Below are positions 42,665-52,749 of a stretch of 64,000 nucleotides of DNA, one piece after another. The stretch's first letter is position 1, and each line of letters starts with the position of its first letter. The notes under the pieces were generated by a model. That model was not told the origin of the DNA and did no database searches. It saw only the letters and a program-made list of their open reading frames with translations. Both the position numbers and the translations under genes were made by a program. This DNA comes from JBFMFR01 sp040752025 (lineage in GTDB: Bacteria; Chloroflexota; Anaerolineae; Anaerolineales; UBA4823), in assembly GCA_040752025.1 (NCBI GenBank), contig JBFMFR010000021.1, positions 36,245 through 100,244 on the forward strand, given 5' to 3'.

Positions 42665-43963
42665 TTATTTGGCAGTTACGCTCAACTTGCCAACTTGTAT
42701 GTATGGGAAAAGGCCGGCGTAATAGGCATAGGGTCCGCTGACCCATTCGCGCTCCTGGCTGATCGCCGCGATGTCCTTCAGGGCCGCGTAAGCGTTGCCG
42801 GCCAGCATCACGTCTTTGACGCGCCCCACGATCTCGCCGTTTTCGATCTTGTAGCCCAGGAAAACGTTAGCCGAGAACTCGCCGTTGATCGGGTTGCCCT
42901 GCCCCAGGCCCAGGTAATCGTGTACCAACAGCCCCTGCCGGATGCCGCTCAGCATCTCGGCGTAAGGCGTCTCGCCGGGGCTGACGATCAGGTTGGAGGG
43001 CCGGCGGTTGGCCCCGTGGCCCGTAGGCTGCACCCCGGCCCGGCCGGCGGTATCCAGGTCGTAGATGAAATTGCGCAGCACCCCGCCTTCGACCAGCGGC
43101 AGCCTCTGGCGCGGCAGGCCTTCATCGTCGAAAGCGCTCGTGTTCGGCCCGAAATCGACGAAGGGATCATCCACCAGGGTGAAGCGCGGGTCGGCGATCT
43201 GTTTGCCGAGCTTGTCGCCCAGCGGCGAGGACCCCAGGAAAACGTTCTTGCCATCCAATCCTAACCCCAGGGAGAGCAGCAGGGCGATCAACCCGCTGGG
43301 CGTGAAGATCACCGGTATTTCGCCGCTTTGAATCGGCGCGGTGCGTTCTGCCATGCGGAAATATTCGATGGCGCGTTCGGCGATGTCCTCGGTGTCCAAC
43401 TGGCGCATCTTCTGGCCCAGGCTATGCCCGGCGAACAGGATATCCGTGCCGCGCACCAGTTGCCCGCCAGCGGCAACGTCGTAGTTGGTGTGCTCGCCGG
43501 CGTGCCTGGCCCCTGCTGAATTGGCAAACTCGATTTTCTGGATGGTTTTGCTGACCACCGCCCCGACCAGGATTTCGGGGTTGTAGGCCTTGATCATATC
43601 CATCATGCGCCGGCCAATCTGGATCATCTCGGGCTTGGCCAACGGAAGTAGCTCAGGATCGTAAACCTTCACCGGCTGGGTGGCCTGCGCCGCCGGCATA
43701 TCGTAATGCGCCGGGCCGCCGAATTCGGCCGCCTCCAGCGCCCGCTGTACCACGCCGTCCACGTCCCGCGGGTCGGTGGTGGTAGAAGTACCCACCCTGC
43801 CGTCTTTGATCACCTTCACCTGGATGTTAGTGCGCTGGGACGACTCCGCCGATTTCAGGCGGTCGTTGTCGAAGTTGATCTCGCTGGTCTCCTGGGTCTG
43901 CAGCGTCGCCTGCACGGATTGCGCCTTCTGCATGGCCTTATCGACAATTTGTTCGGCGATCAT
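42665..43963 (-). CDS. PmbA/TldE-like metalloprotease-family subunit
   Basis: GGAGG precedes the ATG at 43963, which overlaps the tldD stop (ATGA). The 432-residue protein matches the PmbA/TldE partner subunit: N-terminal domain (IVDKAMQKAQSVQATLQTQE), a central KTIQKIEFANSAG strand and a C-terminal half with VIFTPSGLIALLLSLGLGLDG, SPLGDKLGKQI and TGHGANRRPSNLIVSPG. It lacks the HExxxH motif, as expected for this subunit. With TldD it forms the heterodimer that degrades unfolded or modified peptides, such as antibiotic precursors in other bacteria. No peptide precursor gene is evident nearby. Confidence 0.93.
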   Translation of the reverse strand: MIAEQIVDKAMQKAQSVQATLQTQETSEINFDNDRLKSAESSQRTNIQVKVIKDGRVGTSTTTDPRDVDGVVQRALEAAEFGGPAHYDMPAAQATQPVKVYDPELLPLAKPEMIQIGRRMMDMIKAYNPEILVGAVVSKTIQKIEFANSAGARHAGEHTNYDVAAGGQLVRGTDILFAGHSLGQKMRQLDTEDIAERAIEYFRMAERTAPIQSGEIPVIFTPSGLIALLLSLGLGLDGKNVFLGSSPLGDKLGKQIADPRFTLVDDPFVDFGPNTSAFDDEGLPRQRLPLVEGGVLRNFIYDLDTAGRAGVQPTGHGANRRPSNLIVSPGETPYAEMLSGIRQGLLVHDYLGLGQGNPINGEFSANVFLGYKIENGEIVGRVKDVMLAGNAYAALKDIAAISQEREWVSGPYAYYAGLFPYIQVGKLSVTAK

Positions 43964-45330
43964 TGCTGCCCTCCTACCACACAGTTCTGGATGCGCACGT
44001 ACGGCCCACCGACTCCCACCCGCAGCGGGTATTGGCCGCCCTTGCCACAGCCGCCCGGCCCGGCAGTGTCCCACTGCACCTCGTCGCTGATCGCGTCGAT
44101 GTTCATCAACGTTTCGAACACGTTGCCGGTCAGGACCACATCCCGCACCAATTCGGCGATCACCCCATCCCGGATCATGTAGCCATAGGCCGCGCTGAAG
44201 GTGAACATCTCCATGGCCGTCTGCCCGCCGTACGCTTGAACAGCGAAGACGCCCAGCGGGATGTCTTGGATCATCTCTTCCAGCTTAGCCTGCCCCTTAT
44301 CAATGTAAGTATTGGTCATGCGCACGATCGGCGGGTGTTGGAAAGCCACCGCCCGGGCATTGCCAGTGGGCTGCTCGCCCATCTTGGCCGCCGTCTCGCG
44401 CGAGTGCAGCCGCCCCACCAGGAACCCATCCCGGATCAAGTAGTTTTTGCGCGTCGGCGTGCCTTCGAAATCGTAGCGATGGGTACCCAGCCCGCCTGGC
44501 AGCGCCCCGTCATCGATGATGTTCAGCGCATCCACGCCGAAGCGCTTGCCAAGCTGCATCAAGGCCTTCATGCTCTCGTTCTCATACACGAAATCCGCCT
44601 CGCTCAGGTGCCCGAAGGCTTCGTGTGCAAACACGCCCGTCAGGATCGGGTCGGTGATCACCGTGTATTTGCCCCCCACCACGGGCGCGGCAGAGAGCAG
44701 TTCCACCGCCTTGCTGGCAGTCCGGGTCGCCTTGTCGTGGAAATTTTCCACCGTTTGGTAGCCTTGCGGCCCGCCCGCCTTTTCGTACACCTGCTGGACG
44801 ATATCGCCGTCACGCGCCGTAGTGACCAAAGAGACGTGGATATCCGGCGTCTCTTCCTCGATGTAGCTGCCCTCGCTGGAAGCGAACCAGATCTTTTTGA
44901 AGCTGTCTGCGTAACGCGCATGCGTTGTCTGGATCTTAGGGTGGTACCCCAGCGCGATCTGGTTGTATTCCTCGATCAGGGCCTTCTTGTCCGCCAGCGG
45001 CACTTGCCGAAAATCTTTGTCCATCTCCACCTGGATCACATCCACCACCGGCTCGACCGGAGCGAAGCTGGTCTCCTCGGTCCCGACCAGCCGGGCAGTT
45101 TCACTGGCCTCGCCCACGCGCTTCTCCAGTTCGTCCAGGTCGTTGAAAGTGGCGTACCCCCAGCCGCCCTTGTACAGCGCCCGCACGATCCCGCCCACCG
45201 TCCTGGATGAGCCAATCGTGTCCAGGTCGTGGCCGCGGAAATTGACCCAGGAGTTGGTCAGGTCCTCGATGCGGATATCGGCGTATTCCACATCGTGAGC
45301 CTTCAAGGCCTGTTCTAATCGATCTCGCAT
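43960..45330 (-). CDS. tldD: TldD metallopeptidase subunit
   Basis: AAGGAG precedes the ATG at 45330. The 456-residue protein has the N-terminal TldD domain (YADIRIEDLTNSWVNFRG). The catalytic zinc site HEAFGHLSEAD provides the HExxxH motif at about residue 240, and the C-terminal domain has IVRMTNTYIDKGQAKLEEM. It pairs with the downstream PmbA protein; the two genes overlap by 4 bp. Start and length agree with the family. In other bacteria TldD/TldE processes microcin precursors and CcdA; the local substrate is unknown. Confidence 0.95.
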   Translation of the reverse strand: MRDRLEQALKAHDVEYADIRIEDLTNSWVNFRGHDLDTIGSSRTVGGIVRALYKGGWGYATFNDLDELEKRVGEASETARLVGTEETSFAPVEPVVDVIQVEMDKDFRQVPLADKKALIEEYNQIALGYHPKIQTTHARYADSFKKIWFASSEGSYIEEETPDIHVSLVTTARDGDIVQQVYEKAGGPQGYQTVENFHDKATRTASKAVELLSAAPVVGGKYTVITDPILTGVFAHEAFGHLSEADFVYENESMKALMQLGKRFGVDALNIIDDGALPGGLGTHRYDFEGTPTRKNYLIRDGFLVGRLHSRETAAKMGEQPTGNARAVAFQHPPIVRMTNTYIDKGQAKLEEMIQDIPLGVFAVQAYGGQTAMEMFTFSAAYGYMIRDGVIAELVRDVVLTGNVFETLMNIDAISDEVQWDTAGPGGCGKGGQYPLRVGVGGPYVRIQNCVVGGQQ

Positions 45331-45537
45331 AAGTTGCTCCTTGAGGTGAAAACGGGTGAAACGAAGGATTTAGATTGATTAGGCATGTTGTCGTTGAAAA
45401 TGGTATTCACATTGTAACGCCAAAGTGTCCTTGAGTCCACTTTCCTGAGGCACAATTTTCCCATCCCCGGGGGTTGTTCCAGGATGATAAAATGGGATAA
45501 CTCGCCGAAGTAAATCCATAACCGGAGGTACCTGTCT

Positions 45538-46587
45538 ATGTTGGGAGCCATCCCCCTTGCCGATTGGCTGCTGATCCTGGCGCTGGTGGCCATTGCCCTG
45601 CTGATCCTGCGCCTGTTGCACAAACGCGGCGAGCAGGCCCGCCTCCAGGCAGATTCGCGCAAGCCGGCCAGCCCTCGGGCCATCCTGCAATACGTTCTCG
45701 AGTTAGCCGGCTTTGCGCTGTTATCCCTCTTACTCATCGGTGGCGGGGTGCTGATCCTCGAAGACTACCAGACCATGCAAGAGGAGATCGCCCCGGCCCC
45801 CAGCATTGTGGATATCCCTCCGGATCTGGCTTTCCAGGTCGAGGAAGTCACCTTCACCACCCAGGATGGCCTGAAGCTGGCCGGTTGGTATGTACCTGCC
45901 CAAAACGGCGCCACCGTCATCTTACTGCACGGCTACGGTGGCAACCGCACGGGCATGCTCTGGCATGCCGGGGTGCTGGTGCAGGCCGGCTATGGCGTCT
46001 TGCTCTATGATGAGCGCGCCTCCGGCGAGAGCCAGGGCGACTATCGCACGCATGGTTGGCAAGATGCACCCGATGTCGGCAGCGCCCTGGCCTACCTCTC
46101 AGCCCGCCCTAACATAGATCCCCAGCGCATCGGCATCGCCGGTTGCTCGATTGGCGGGCAGATTGCCTTGCAGGGGGCTGTGCACTACTCCCAGTTGCGC
46201 GCCGTATGGGCCGATGGGCCTGCCATGCTGCGAGCGGTGGACCTGCCTCCGCCCAATAACTGGGCCACTGCCATCACCTTTCTATCCAACCACGTACTGG
46301 ATGGCATGTACGTCTGGCGGCTGGGGATCGAGGCGCCAGAGCCGATGATTACCATCATCGCCCAAATCGCGCCGCGCCCCATCCTGCTGGTGGGCGGCGG
46401 CGCCCCGCGCTCCTTCTTTGGCAGCGAAGCCCCCCGGGTTGAGCGCTATGCCGCTTACGCCGGAGACAACGCCCAGGTGTGGGTCATCCCGGAGGCGCGT
46501 CACTGCGACGGACCCTACTATCAGCCCGAGGAATACACCAGTCGCCTGCTGGCTTTCTTCGCAGCAGCGTTGAGCGCGCAACCCTGA
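45538..46587 (+). CDS. Membrane-anchored alpha/beta hydrolase
   Basis: CGGAGG lies 8-13 nt before the ATG. The 349-residue product has two N-terminal membrane helices (~8-25 LLILALVAIALLILRLL and ~58-78 AGFALLSLLLIGGGVLIL), then an alpha/beta hydrolase domain. The oxyanion segment is VILLHGYGGNRTGML, the nucleophile Ser lies in IGIAGCSIGGQIALQ and the His in VIPEARHCDG. The acid is probably in the region around YAGDNAQVWV. It is likely a serine esterase or peptidase facing one side of the membrane. It lies alone, divergent from tldD. Confidence 0.88.
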   Translation: MLGAIPLADWLLILALVAIALLILRLLHKRGEQARLQADSRKPASPRAILQYVLELAGFALLSLLLIGGGVLILEDYQTMQEEIAPAPSIVDIPPDLAFQVEEVTFTTQDGLKLAGWYVPAQNGATVILLHGYGGNRTGMLWHAGVLVQAGYGVLLYDERASGESQGDYRTHGWQDAPDVGSALAYLSARPNIDPQRIGIAGCSIGGQIALQGAVHYSQLRAVWADGPAMLRAVDLPPPNNWATAITFLSNHVLDGMYVWRLGIEAPEPMITIIAQIAPRPILLVGGGAPRSFFGSEAPRVERYAAYAGDNAQVWVIPEARHCDGPYYQPEEYTSRLLAFFAAALSAQP

Positions 46588-46643
46588 TCTCGTTAGAATA
46601 TCGACTCGGAAGAAATGAGAACTTGTAGAAATAGGAGATTCGC

Positions 46644-46973
46644 ATGTACCGCTGCAAGATCACCGTTCTGAAGCGCCTGGCCAACCAGGATGTGATTGCC
46701 GCCCACATGGGCGAAGAATACAGTTCCAGGGATCTGGCCCCCTGCCCCAATTTCACCGACGGTCAGGAGTTCATCGCCGAAAGCCCTGGTGTCGTCCCGG
46801 ATGAATTTTGCGCCTGGGCCTGGGCCGGCATCCACAAAGAGATCGTTGCCATCATGAACGGGGGCGACTTCCGCCCCTGGGTGAAACAGCCCGGCACAGC
46901 CATCGCCTGCTGCACGGACGGCTTCCGCCCGGTTGTCTTCAGAATCGAGCGCATCGATGACGAAATAAACTGA
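46644..46973 (+). CDS. TIGR04076 family small protein (109 aa)
   Basis: AGGAGA lies before the ATG. The 109-residue protein matches a small conserved family by its MYRCKITVLKR start, a cysteine in CPNFTDGQEF, an AWAGIHKEIVAIMNGGDF segment and a cysteine pair in AIACCTDGFRPVVFRI. The family has no established function; proteins of this kind occur in anaerobes and are thought to bind a metal or act in redox chemistry, which is uncertain. It is encoded as a single gene. Confidence 0.8.
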   Translation: MYRCKITVLKRLANQDVIAAHMGEEYSSRDLAPCPNFTDGQEFIAESPGVVPDEFCAWAWAGIHKEIVAIMNGGDFRPWVKQPGTAIACCTDGFRPVVFRIERIDDEIN

Positions 46974-47003
46974 TGAGCGAGCCAAAACAGTTTCTTTACA
47001 AAA

Positions 47004-48383
47004 TCAAACTGGTAGCCAGATCACAAACCGCGTCCCTTCCCCCACCTTGCTCTCTACCTCGATTCGTCCACCGTGCGCTTCGACGATCGATCGGGCGATA
47101 GCCAATCCCAATCCAGATTCGCCGCTTCCCCGCTGGCGCGACGCGTCGCCGCGGTAGAACCGTTCAAAGACGCGCTCCAGGGCTTCGGGCGGGATGCCCT
47201 GGCCCGTATCCTGCACGCCGAGCTGCGCAAAATTGCCCTGCGCTGCGGCAGACAGGGTGACGCGCCCCCCGGCAGACGTGTAACGCAGGGCGTTGCTGAC
47301 CAGGTTGCCCAGCACCTGCACCATGCGCTCCTCGTCCACGTTGATCTCGGGTAGCTGGGCGCTGGCCTGCACCTGTAATTGAACGCCTTGGGCCCGCGCC
47401 TGGTGTGTATAAGCGCTGACAATGCGCCCCAGTAAGCCAGCCGGGTCGAGCGGCTGGCGGTTGAGCGGCAGCTCGCCCGCATCCGCCAGGGAAAGCGTGC
47501 GCAGGTCGTCTACCAGGCGCAGCAGGTGTTGCACTTCGGTGTAAATCGTCTCGAAACGCTCAGCGCTGGGCGCCAGCACCTGGTCGCGCAGCGCTTCGAC
47601 GTACCCGGAGATCACCGTCAGCGGTGTGCGCAGGTCGTGGGCGATGTCCGCCGTCATCTGGCGGCGTAGTTGGTTGGCCCGCGCCAGGTTGGCGCTCATC
47701 TGGTTGAAAGCCTCGGCCAGCTCGCCGATCTCGTCCGGGGAGTCCACCTCGACACGCTGCTCCAGCTCGCCCTGGGACATGCGCCGGATCGCGCCGGTCA
47801 GTTGGCGCAGCGGGCGGGTCAGGCCGCGCGCCAGCAGGACGCCCAGGAGCAGCGCAATCAACATCGCCGCCAGGGACGCGTATAGCAAAGCCTGGTTGGT
47901 GCGGGCCAGGTAGCGCTCCTCGCGCGGGTCTAGCTCGGGGATTTCACCCGTCGCCAGCGCATAACCGACCACCTGCCCGTTCACCTCCACCGGCGCCGCC
48001 TGGGACAGAGTCGCCGCCGGTAAGATTTCTCCCACGCGGTAGGGCCTGGCCGGGATGATCACCGTGCCATCCCAATCTGCCAGGATGAAGATCAGCGCCG
48101 CGCGCCCGTCTGCCTCCGGCAAAGGCAGCTGGAGTGGTAGCGGGCGGACCGGCTGCACCTTGGGCAAACGAATGCCCAGGTACTCGGCAACGCCAATCCA
48201 AGAGCCGTTCACCTGATAATACGTAGTTACGTTGGTGATGAAACGCGTCTGGGCCTGCTCGAGCACCAGGCGCTGGAACTCCTGCACAGTAAGCCAGCGG
48301 GCGATCCACGCCCCCAACAGCGCTACGATCAGGCTCACCAGCAGGAAGGCCAGGATAAGCCTGGCAGCCAGGCTGCGCGGCAT
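47004..48383 (-). CDS. Two-component sensor histidine kinase
   Basis: The 459-residue kinase has a membrane helix at ~8-30, an extracytoplasmic sensor (~31-170), a second helix (~172-192) and a HAMP domain (LTRPLRQLTGAIRRMSQGEL). The phosphoacceptor is His in MTADIAHDLRTPLTVISGYVEAL. ATPase motifs are VLGNLVSNALRYTS (N box), DTGQGIPPEALERVFERFYRG (G1/F) and GLGLAIARSIVEAHGG. The gene starts 3 bp after the response regulator stop, so they are one operon. The sensor domain has no known ligand-binding signature. This gene is the last in the operon that begins with the GT39 gene. Confidence 0.95.
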   Translation of the reverse strand: MPRSLAARLILAFLLVSLIVALLGAWIARWLTVQEFQRLVLEQAQTRFITNVTTYYQVNGSWIGVAEYLGIRLPKVQPVRPLPLQLPLPEADGRAALIFILADWDGTVIIPARPYRVGEILPAATLSQAAPVEVNGQVVGYALATGEIPELDPREERYLARTNQALLYASLAAMLIALLLGVLLARGLTRPLRQLTGAIRRMSQGELEQRVEVDSPDEIGELAEAFNQMSANLARANQLRRQMTADIAHDLRTPLTVISGYVEALRDQVLAPSAERFETIYTEVQHLLRLVDDLRTLSLADAGELPLNRQPLDPAGLLGRIVSAYTHQARAQGVQLQVQASAQLPEINVDEERMVQVLGNLVSNALRYTSAGGRVTLSAAAQGNFAQLGVQDTGQGIPPEALERVFERFYRGDASRQRGSGESGLGLAIARSIVEAHGGRIEVESKVGEGTRFVIWLPV

Positions 48384-48386
48384 TCC

Positions 48387-49088
<702 letters not shown>

Positions 49089-49125
49089 ATCGAGGAATTA
49101 TACTGGACTTTGCCGCCAAATCGCG

Positions 49126-50163
49126 TTACTCACCCGGCAGGGGTACGCCGCCCGGGGCAGCGCCCGGCCCCTGCATTCCGCCGGGGCGCGGCCCGTTCGT
49201 GATCATCACCAGGTGGGCAATCAGCACACCATCCTCCCGCAAGTCGCCGTAGACGACCAGCGGCTTTCCCAGGGTGATGTCGGCCAGCGAAGCCGTGTTT
49301 TTTGCGCCCGGCCCGTTGCGGAAGCGCGTCTCCTCGTTCACCAGGATCGTCACCTCGCCACGCAGGTTTTTCAGCGTGATGCTGTTGCCATCCACCGCGA
49401 CCACCTCGCCGCCCACCTCCTCGCCTTGCGGCAGGATCAACACCAGTTGGGCTTCCAGGGTATCGCCCTGGTCCGGGCGGAGCTGCACCCTCAGGCGCTC
49501 GCCAACCTGGATGTCGTCCAGGCTGCCCGGTTCGCCGCTTTCTACCACCTCAACCCGGGTAGTGTCGCTCACGCCCACCCGAAGTTCTTTGCCGTTTTGG
49601 ATCTGCAAAGTCACGCTATTATCTGTCAGCGCGCTGACCTCACCCGTCAGCGCCGCCGGGCCGTTTTGCTTGCCAGGACCGGTTTGTACGCCGGGGCCAA
49701 GTTGGCCGGGCTGGCCTCCCAGGCCTCCTGGCCCACCCGGTTGCGCGCCTGGCTGTAAAACGCCTTCAGGCAGTACCACAATCACTTCAGCCTGGATGGC
49801 GCCAGCCTGGTCGGGGCGCCCTTTGACCCGCACCCGGCTGCCCACCTGGATGTCGCTCAAAGCGCCCGGCTGGTTGCTTTCTGCCAGGCGGATGCTGGTT
49901 CCGGCAGAAATCCGGATCACCAGTGTCTCGCCGTTGAGCGCCCGGATCGTCAGGCTGTCCGCACCCACCGCGATCACCTCGCCGCCTGGGCCAGGGTTCT
50001 GCCCTGGCGCCTGCAAGCCCTGGCCTCCCGGGGGCATGCCCTGTGATCCCTGTGCCTGCGCCGTGCTGCTCTTGGCATAAGCCGTGAAAGCCACAGCCGC
50101 CATAGCCGCCATCACCACCAACACCGTCACAACCAGAATTGAGATCGTCAGGATACGTTTCAT
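49126..50163 (-). CDS. Secreted protein with tandem DUF5666-like domains
   Basis: GGAGG lies closest to the ATG pair at 50166/50163; the second is chosen for spacing. A signal peptide or membrane anchor (ILTISILVVTVLVVMAAMAAVAFTAYA) is followed by three ~75-residue repeats. Each begins with a GEVxAVxxNSxTL-type strand (GGEVIAVGADSLTIRAL, TGEVSALTDNSVTLQI, GGEVVAVDGNSITLKNL) and is followed by a line such as LDDIQVGERLRVQLRPD. These resemble DUF5666 beta-barrel domains. Gly/Pro/Gln-rich linkers join them. It lies between the gtrA and response regulator genes, so it is possibly a sensor partner of the kinase. Confidence 0.8.
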   Translation of the reverse strand: MKRILTISILVVTVLVVMAAMAAVAFTAYAKSSTAQAQGSQGMPPGGQGLQAPGQNPGPGGEVIAVGADSLTIRALNGETLVIRISAGTSIRLAESNQPGALSDIQVGSRVRVKGRPDQAGAIQAEVIVVLPEGVLQPGAQPGGPGGLGGQPGQLGPGVQTGPGKQNGPAALTGEVSALTDNSVTLQIQNGKELRVGVSDTTRVEVVESGEPGSLDDIQVGERLRVQLRPDQGDTLEAQLVLILPQGEEVGGEVVAVDGNSITLKNLRGEVTILVNEETRFRNGPGAKNTASLADITLGKPLVVYGDLREDGVLIAHLVMITNGPRPGGMQGPGAAPGGVPLPGE

Positions 50164-50165
50164 CA

Positions 50166-50615
50166 TTAACCTCCGTAATTCAGTTCAGTCGGATTCTTGA
50201 AAACAATAAACTTGCTGGCAGTGAAGTTCCACGCCAGCGTGGCGCCGCTGGCCAGCCCGAAAGAGAGCCCCTCGGGCAGCCCCATCAGGGTCAGGCTCAG
50301 GTACATGGCGACTGCGTTCAGCAGCACGCCCAGAAGGTTAACCATCACGAAAGTTAGGAAAGTACGCTGGGCCTTGGCCCGAGAGCGGAAAGTCCAGGTT
50401 TTGTTCCAGTAAAAGCTGTTGAGAACCCCGGCCGTGTAGGAGATCGCCTTGGCCGGCGCCGGGGTCGCCGCGAAGAAGGGAAGACCGCGTGTCAGGGCCA
50501 GGTACACCCCCGCATCCACCAGGGTGTTGAGCATGCCCACTGCCAGGAATTTGCACGCCTGGGACAGCCAGGTTGGCAGGTATACCAAATGATGCTTTTG
50601 GCGTAGGGTGCTCAC
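50166..50615 (-). CDS. GtrA family membrane protein
   Basis: GGAGG followed by GTG at 50615 gives the start VSTLRQKHHLV. The ~149-residue product has four membrane helices and the family signature FLAVGMLNTLVDAGVYLAL, then FYWNKTWTF and NFTASKFIVF. GtrA-type proteins are thought to flip polyprenyl-phosphate-linked sugars. Its neighbour is a GT39 glycosyltransferase, which uses such donors, so the two likely act together in the membrane. It ends at the start of the DUF5666 gene. Confidence 0.92.
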   Translation of the reverse strand: MSTLRQKHHLVYLPTWLSQACKFLAVGMLNTLVDAGVYLALTRGLPFFAATPAPAKAISYTAGVLNSFYWNKTWTFRSRAKAQRTFLTFVMVNLLGVLLNAVAMYLSLTLMGLPEGLSFGLASGATLAWNFTASKFIVFKNPTELNYGG

Positions 50616-50629
50616 CGGTCGCCTCCAAT

Positions 50630-52654
50630 CTAAACGCCGCAATCATACAGGCTGCTTGGGTCGCCATCCGGGCCAGGCTGCATGCCCATCGTCGTGTTCA
50701 GGCCGGGTACGCTCACCGGTTGGCAGTTGTGCTGCACCCATGTGCTGATTTCAGGCTTGCTCTTGGCCAGGTTGGGCTCTGCCAGCACGTAGCGCAGTTC
50801 GCCATCCGCCACCATCTGCGAGAGTGTCTCCACATCCACCACGTTGTCGCTGCCCATGAAGCCGCCAAAGGTCAGCACCGGTCGCGAGGTCGCCAGGATG
50901 TAAGGTGCAGCCTGTCGAGCGTTGAGCGTCGCCACCAGGTAGCTGTCGGGGTTGGTGTTCTCCAGTAAATAAGCCAGGATCATCTGCTGGCTGGCGTTGA
51001 GCGTAATGCTGTTTGCACCTGCCTGCATGCGCACCGCATCGCTCGGGCCGGAACTGGGCAGGTTGACGTTGGGGTTGGCATTCAGGGTCGTCAGGCCCGA
51101 CCAGGCCAGGGGCGCCACCACCAGACTCAGGCAGACCAGCGCCAGGGCAGCTTTGCCCAGCCACGGCCTTCCCTTCCAGGCGAGCAGCCCCAGGCCAGCC
51201 AGCCACAGCGGCAGCGCCAGCCAGGCGGCCCACGCATACTTCAGGTAGTTCGTCAGGGTCAACCATTGCAGCGCCAGGGTAAAACCGCTCAACAGCAGCG
51301 CCAGGGCCCAGGCCAGCCAGCGCCAGCGCTCGGCCAGGCGCCACAGCGCCCAGGCCACAACCGCCACCAGCGCAGCAATCGGCGGGCCCAGCATGATCAG
51401 GTAATAGGAATGGAATAGTCCCGTTGTGAAAGTGAAATACAGCATCTCCGGCAATAGCCAGCCAGCCCACAGCGCCAGGCCCAGTTGCTGGTTGCTCAAC
51501 GGCCAGCGCAGGCCGGTCACTACCAGGGCCAGCGGGATTCCCAGTACAGCCAGCGGCAGCAGCCAGCCGGCTTCGGTCACCAGCGGCTCGCTCAGCAGCC
51601 GTAGCCAGCCCGCCTCGCCCACCTCTTGATTCCGTCCACCGCCGTCCCCAGCCGGTTGCCCCCCGGGAGCGAGTTGGCCTGCCCCAGAAGGCCGCTGCCC
51701 GCTGGCGGCGTCCCCAGGCGGCAGGAGCGGGGCGTTGCGCAGTTGCCCGCCGTCGCTTCCACCCTGGCGCGCTGGGCCGTCATTCCTCACCGCCAGCCTG
51801 GCCCCCCCAACCAAACGGCTCAGGCCGTTGTGCCCTGTGATCAGTTCGATCACTGAATTATCCGTGCTGCTGCCGATGAAGGGGCGCTGGTCAGCAGGAG
51901 TCAGGTCGACGATCACCGCCCAGGAGAACGAGACCACCAAGAGCACCACCGTTGCCAGCGCCAAGTGCCAAAGGCGCTTCCACCAATTGTGCCGCGCCCC
52001 CAGGAAATACACCGCGTACAGCGCCGGCAACGGCAGATAAGCTTGCAGCATCTTGATGTTGAAGCCCAACCCGACCAGAAAGACGCCCAGCAGCAGGTAG
52101 CGCAGCCGCCCATCGTGCACGGCCTTCAAGAAAGCCCAGGTTGCCAGCAGGAGCACGAAGACCAGCAGGCCATCGATGGTGTTGTTTCGCTCGGTGGAGA
52201 CCGTCACCGGGGTGATCGCCAGCACCAGGGCCGCCAGCAGGCCCGCTTTGGCGCCGAAATGGCGCTTGACCAGCGCATACAACAGCGGGATGGAGCACAC
52301 CCCCGCCAGCGCCTGGGGCAGCGCCAGGGCGAAGCCGTTCACGCCCAGCAAATAAGCCGAGCCTGCCTGGATCCAGAATCCTAGCGGTGGCTTATCCACG
52401 GTAACAGAGCCGCCCGGCTCGAAGGCCGCGAAGAAGAAATTGTGCCAGGAAGCCAGCATGCTCTGCACCGTCGCGGCATAGTAAGTGTTCCCGATGCTGG
52501 CGACGCCCAGCTCGTAAAAACGCAGAAAAGCGCCTATCAGCAAGATCAACGCCAGGCTGGCGCCGATCAGTAACTTCTGGACATCCAGGCTGTCCGGGCG
52601 CACCTTAGACTGCGCCCGGGCGCTGCTTTCGAGTGTTTGGCTGTGTATCGACAT
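50630..52654 (-). CDS. GT39/ArnT-like membrane glycosyltransferase (YkcA/B type)
   Basis: CGGAGG places the start at 52654 (MSIHSQTLES). The ~674-residue enzyme has about eleven membrane helices. The catalytic loop after the first helix reads FLRFYELGVASIGNTYYAAT, and SVTVDKPPLGFWIQAGSAYLL carries the family DKPPLGFW motif. The C-terminal half holds an extracytoplasmic domain with YLVATLNARQAAPYIL and FGGFMGSDNVV. A ~60-residue hydrophilic Gly/Gln/Pro insert (NDGPARQGGSDGG...) interrupts the middle loop. It probably transfers sugars from a polyprenyl-phosphate donor to a lipid or protein. It is the first gene of the operon with gtrA, DUF5666 and the two-component genes. Confidence 0.92.
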   Translation of the reverse strand: MSIHSQTLESSARAQSKVRPDSLDVQKLLIGASLALILLIGAFLRFYELGVASIGNTYYAATVQSMLASWHNFFFAAFEPGGSVTVDKPPLGFWIQAGSAYLLGVNGFALALPQALAGVCSIPLLYALVKRHFGAKAGLLAALVLAITPVTVSTERNNTIDGLLVFVLLLATWAFLKAVHDGRLRYLLLGVFLVGLGFNIKMLQAYLPLPALYAVYFLGARHNWWKRLWHLALATVVLLVVSFSWAVIVDLTPADQRPFIGSSTDNSVIELITGHNGLSRLVGGARLAVRNDGPARQGGSDGGQLRNAPLLPPGDAASGQRPSGAGQLAPGGQPAGDGGGRNQEVGEAGWLRLLSEPLVTEAGWLLPLAVLGIPLALVVTGLRWPLSNQQLGLALWAGWLLPEMLYFTFTTGLFHSYYLIMLGPPIAALVAVVAWALWRLAERWRWLAWALALLLSGFTLALQWLTLTNYLKYAWAAWLALPLWLAGLGLLAWKGRPWLGKAALALVCLSLVVAPLAWSGLTTLNANPNVNLPSSGPSDAVRMQAGANSITLNASQQMILAYLLENTNPDSYLVATLNARQAAPYILATSRPVLTFGGFMGSDNVVDVETLSQMVADGELRYVLAEPNLAKSKPEISTWVQHNCQPVSVPGLNTTMGMQPGPDGDPSSLYDCGV

Positions 52655-52713
52655 GGCTACCTCCGCATTGCTGGCTTTGCTCAGGATTCGATCAGTTCCC
52701 TGCACTTACTGGA

Positions 52714-52749
52714 AGCATAGCAAAAAGATGTTCAGAAGTTGTTCAGAAG
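52714..52749 (-). promoter_or_regulatory. Response-regulator site (two 11-bp direct repeats) and -10 of the GT39 operon
   Basis: On the plus strand ATGTTCAGAAG (52728-52738) and TTGTTCAGAAG (52739-52749) are contiguous direct repeats with an 11-bp period, the classic OmpR/PhoB operator geometry. On the minus strand a -10 TATGCT (52719-52714) follows and no good -35 exists where the repeats lie, as expected for an activator-dependent promoter. The rest of the 380-bp gap up to 53034 holds no supported gene. Confidence 0.7.

Noticed and set aside
43960..45330. TldD/PmbA as part of a RiPP (microcin-like) cluster
   Set aside because: No precursor peptide, cyclase or exporter gene is adjacent; TldD/PmbA also occur as housekeeping genes.
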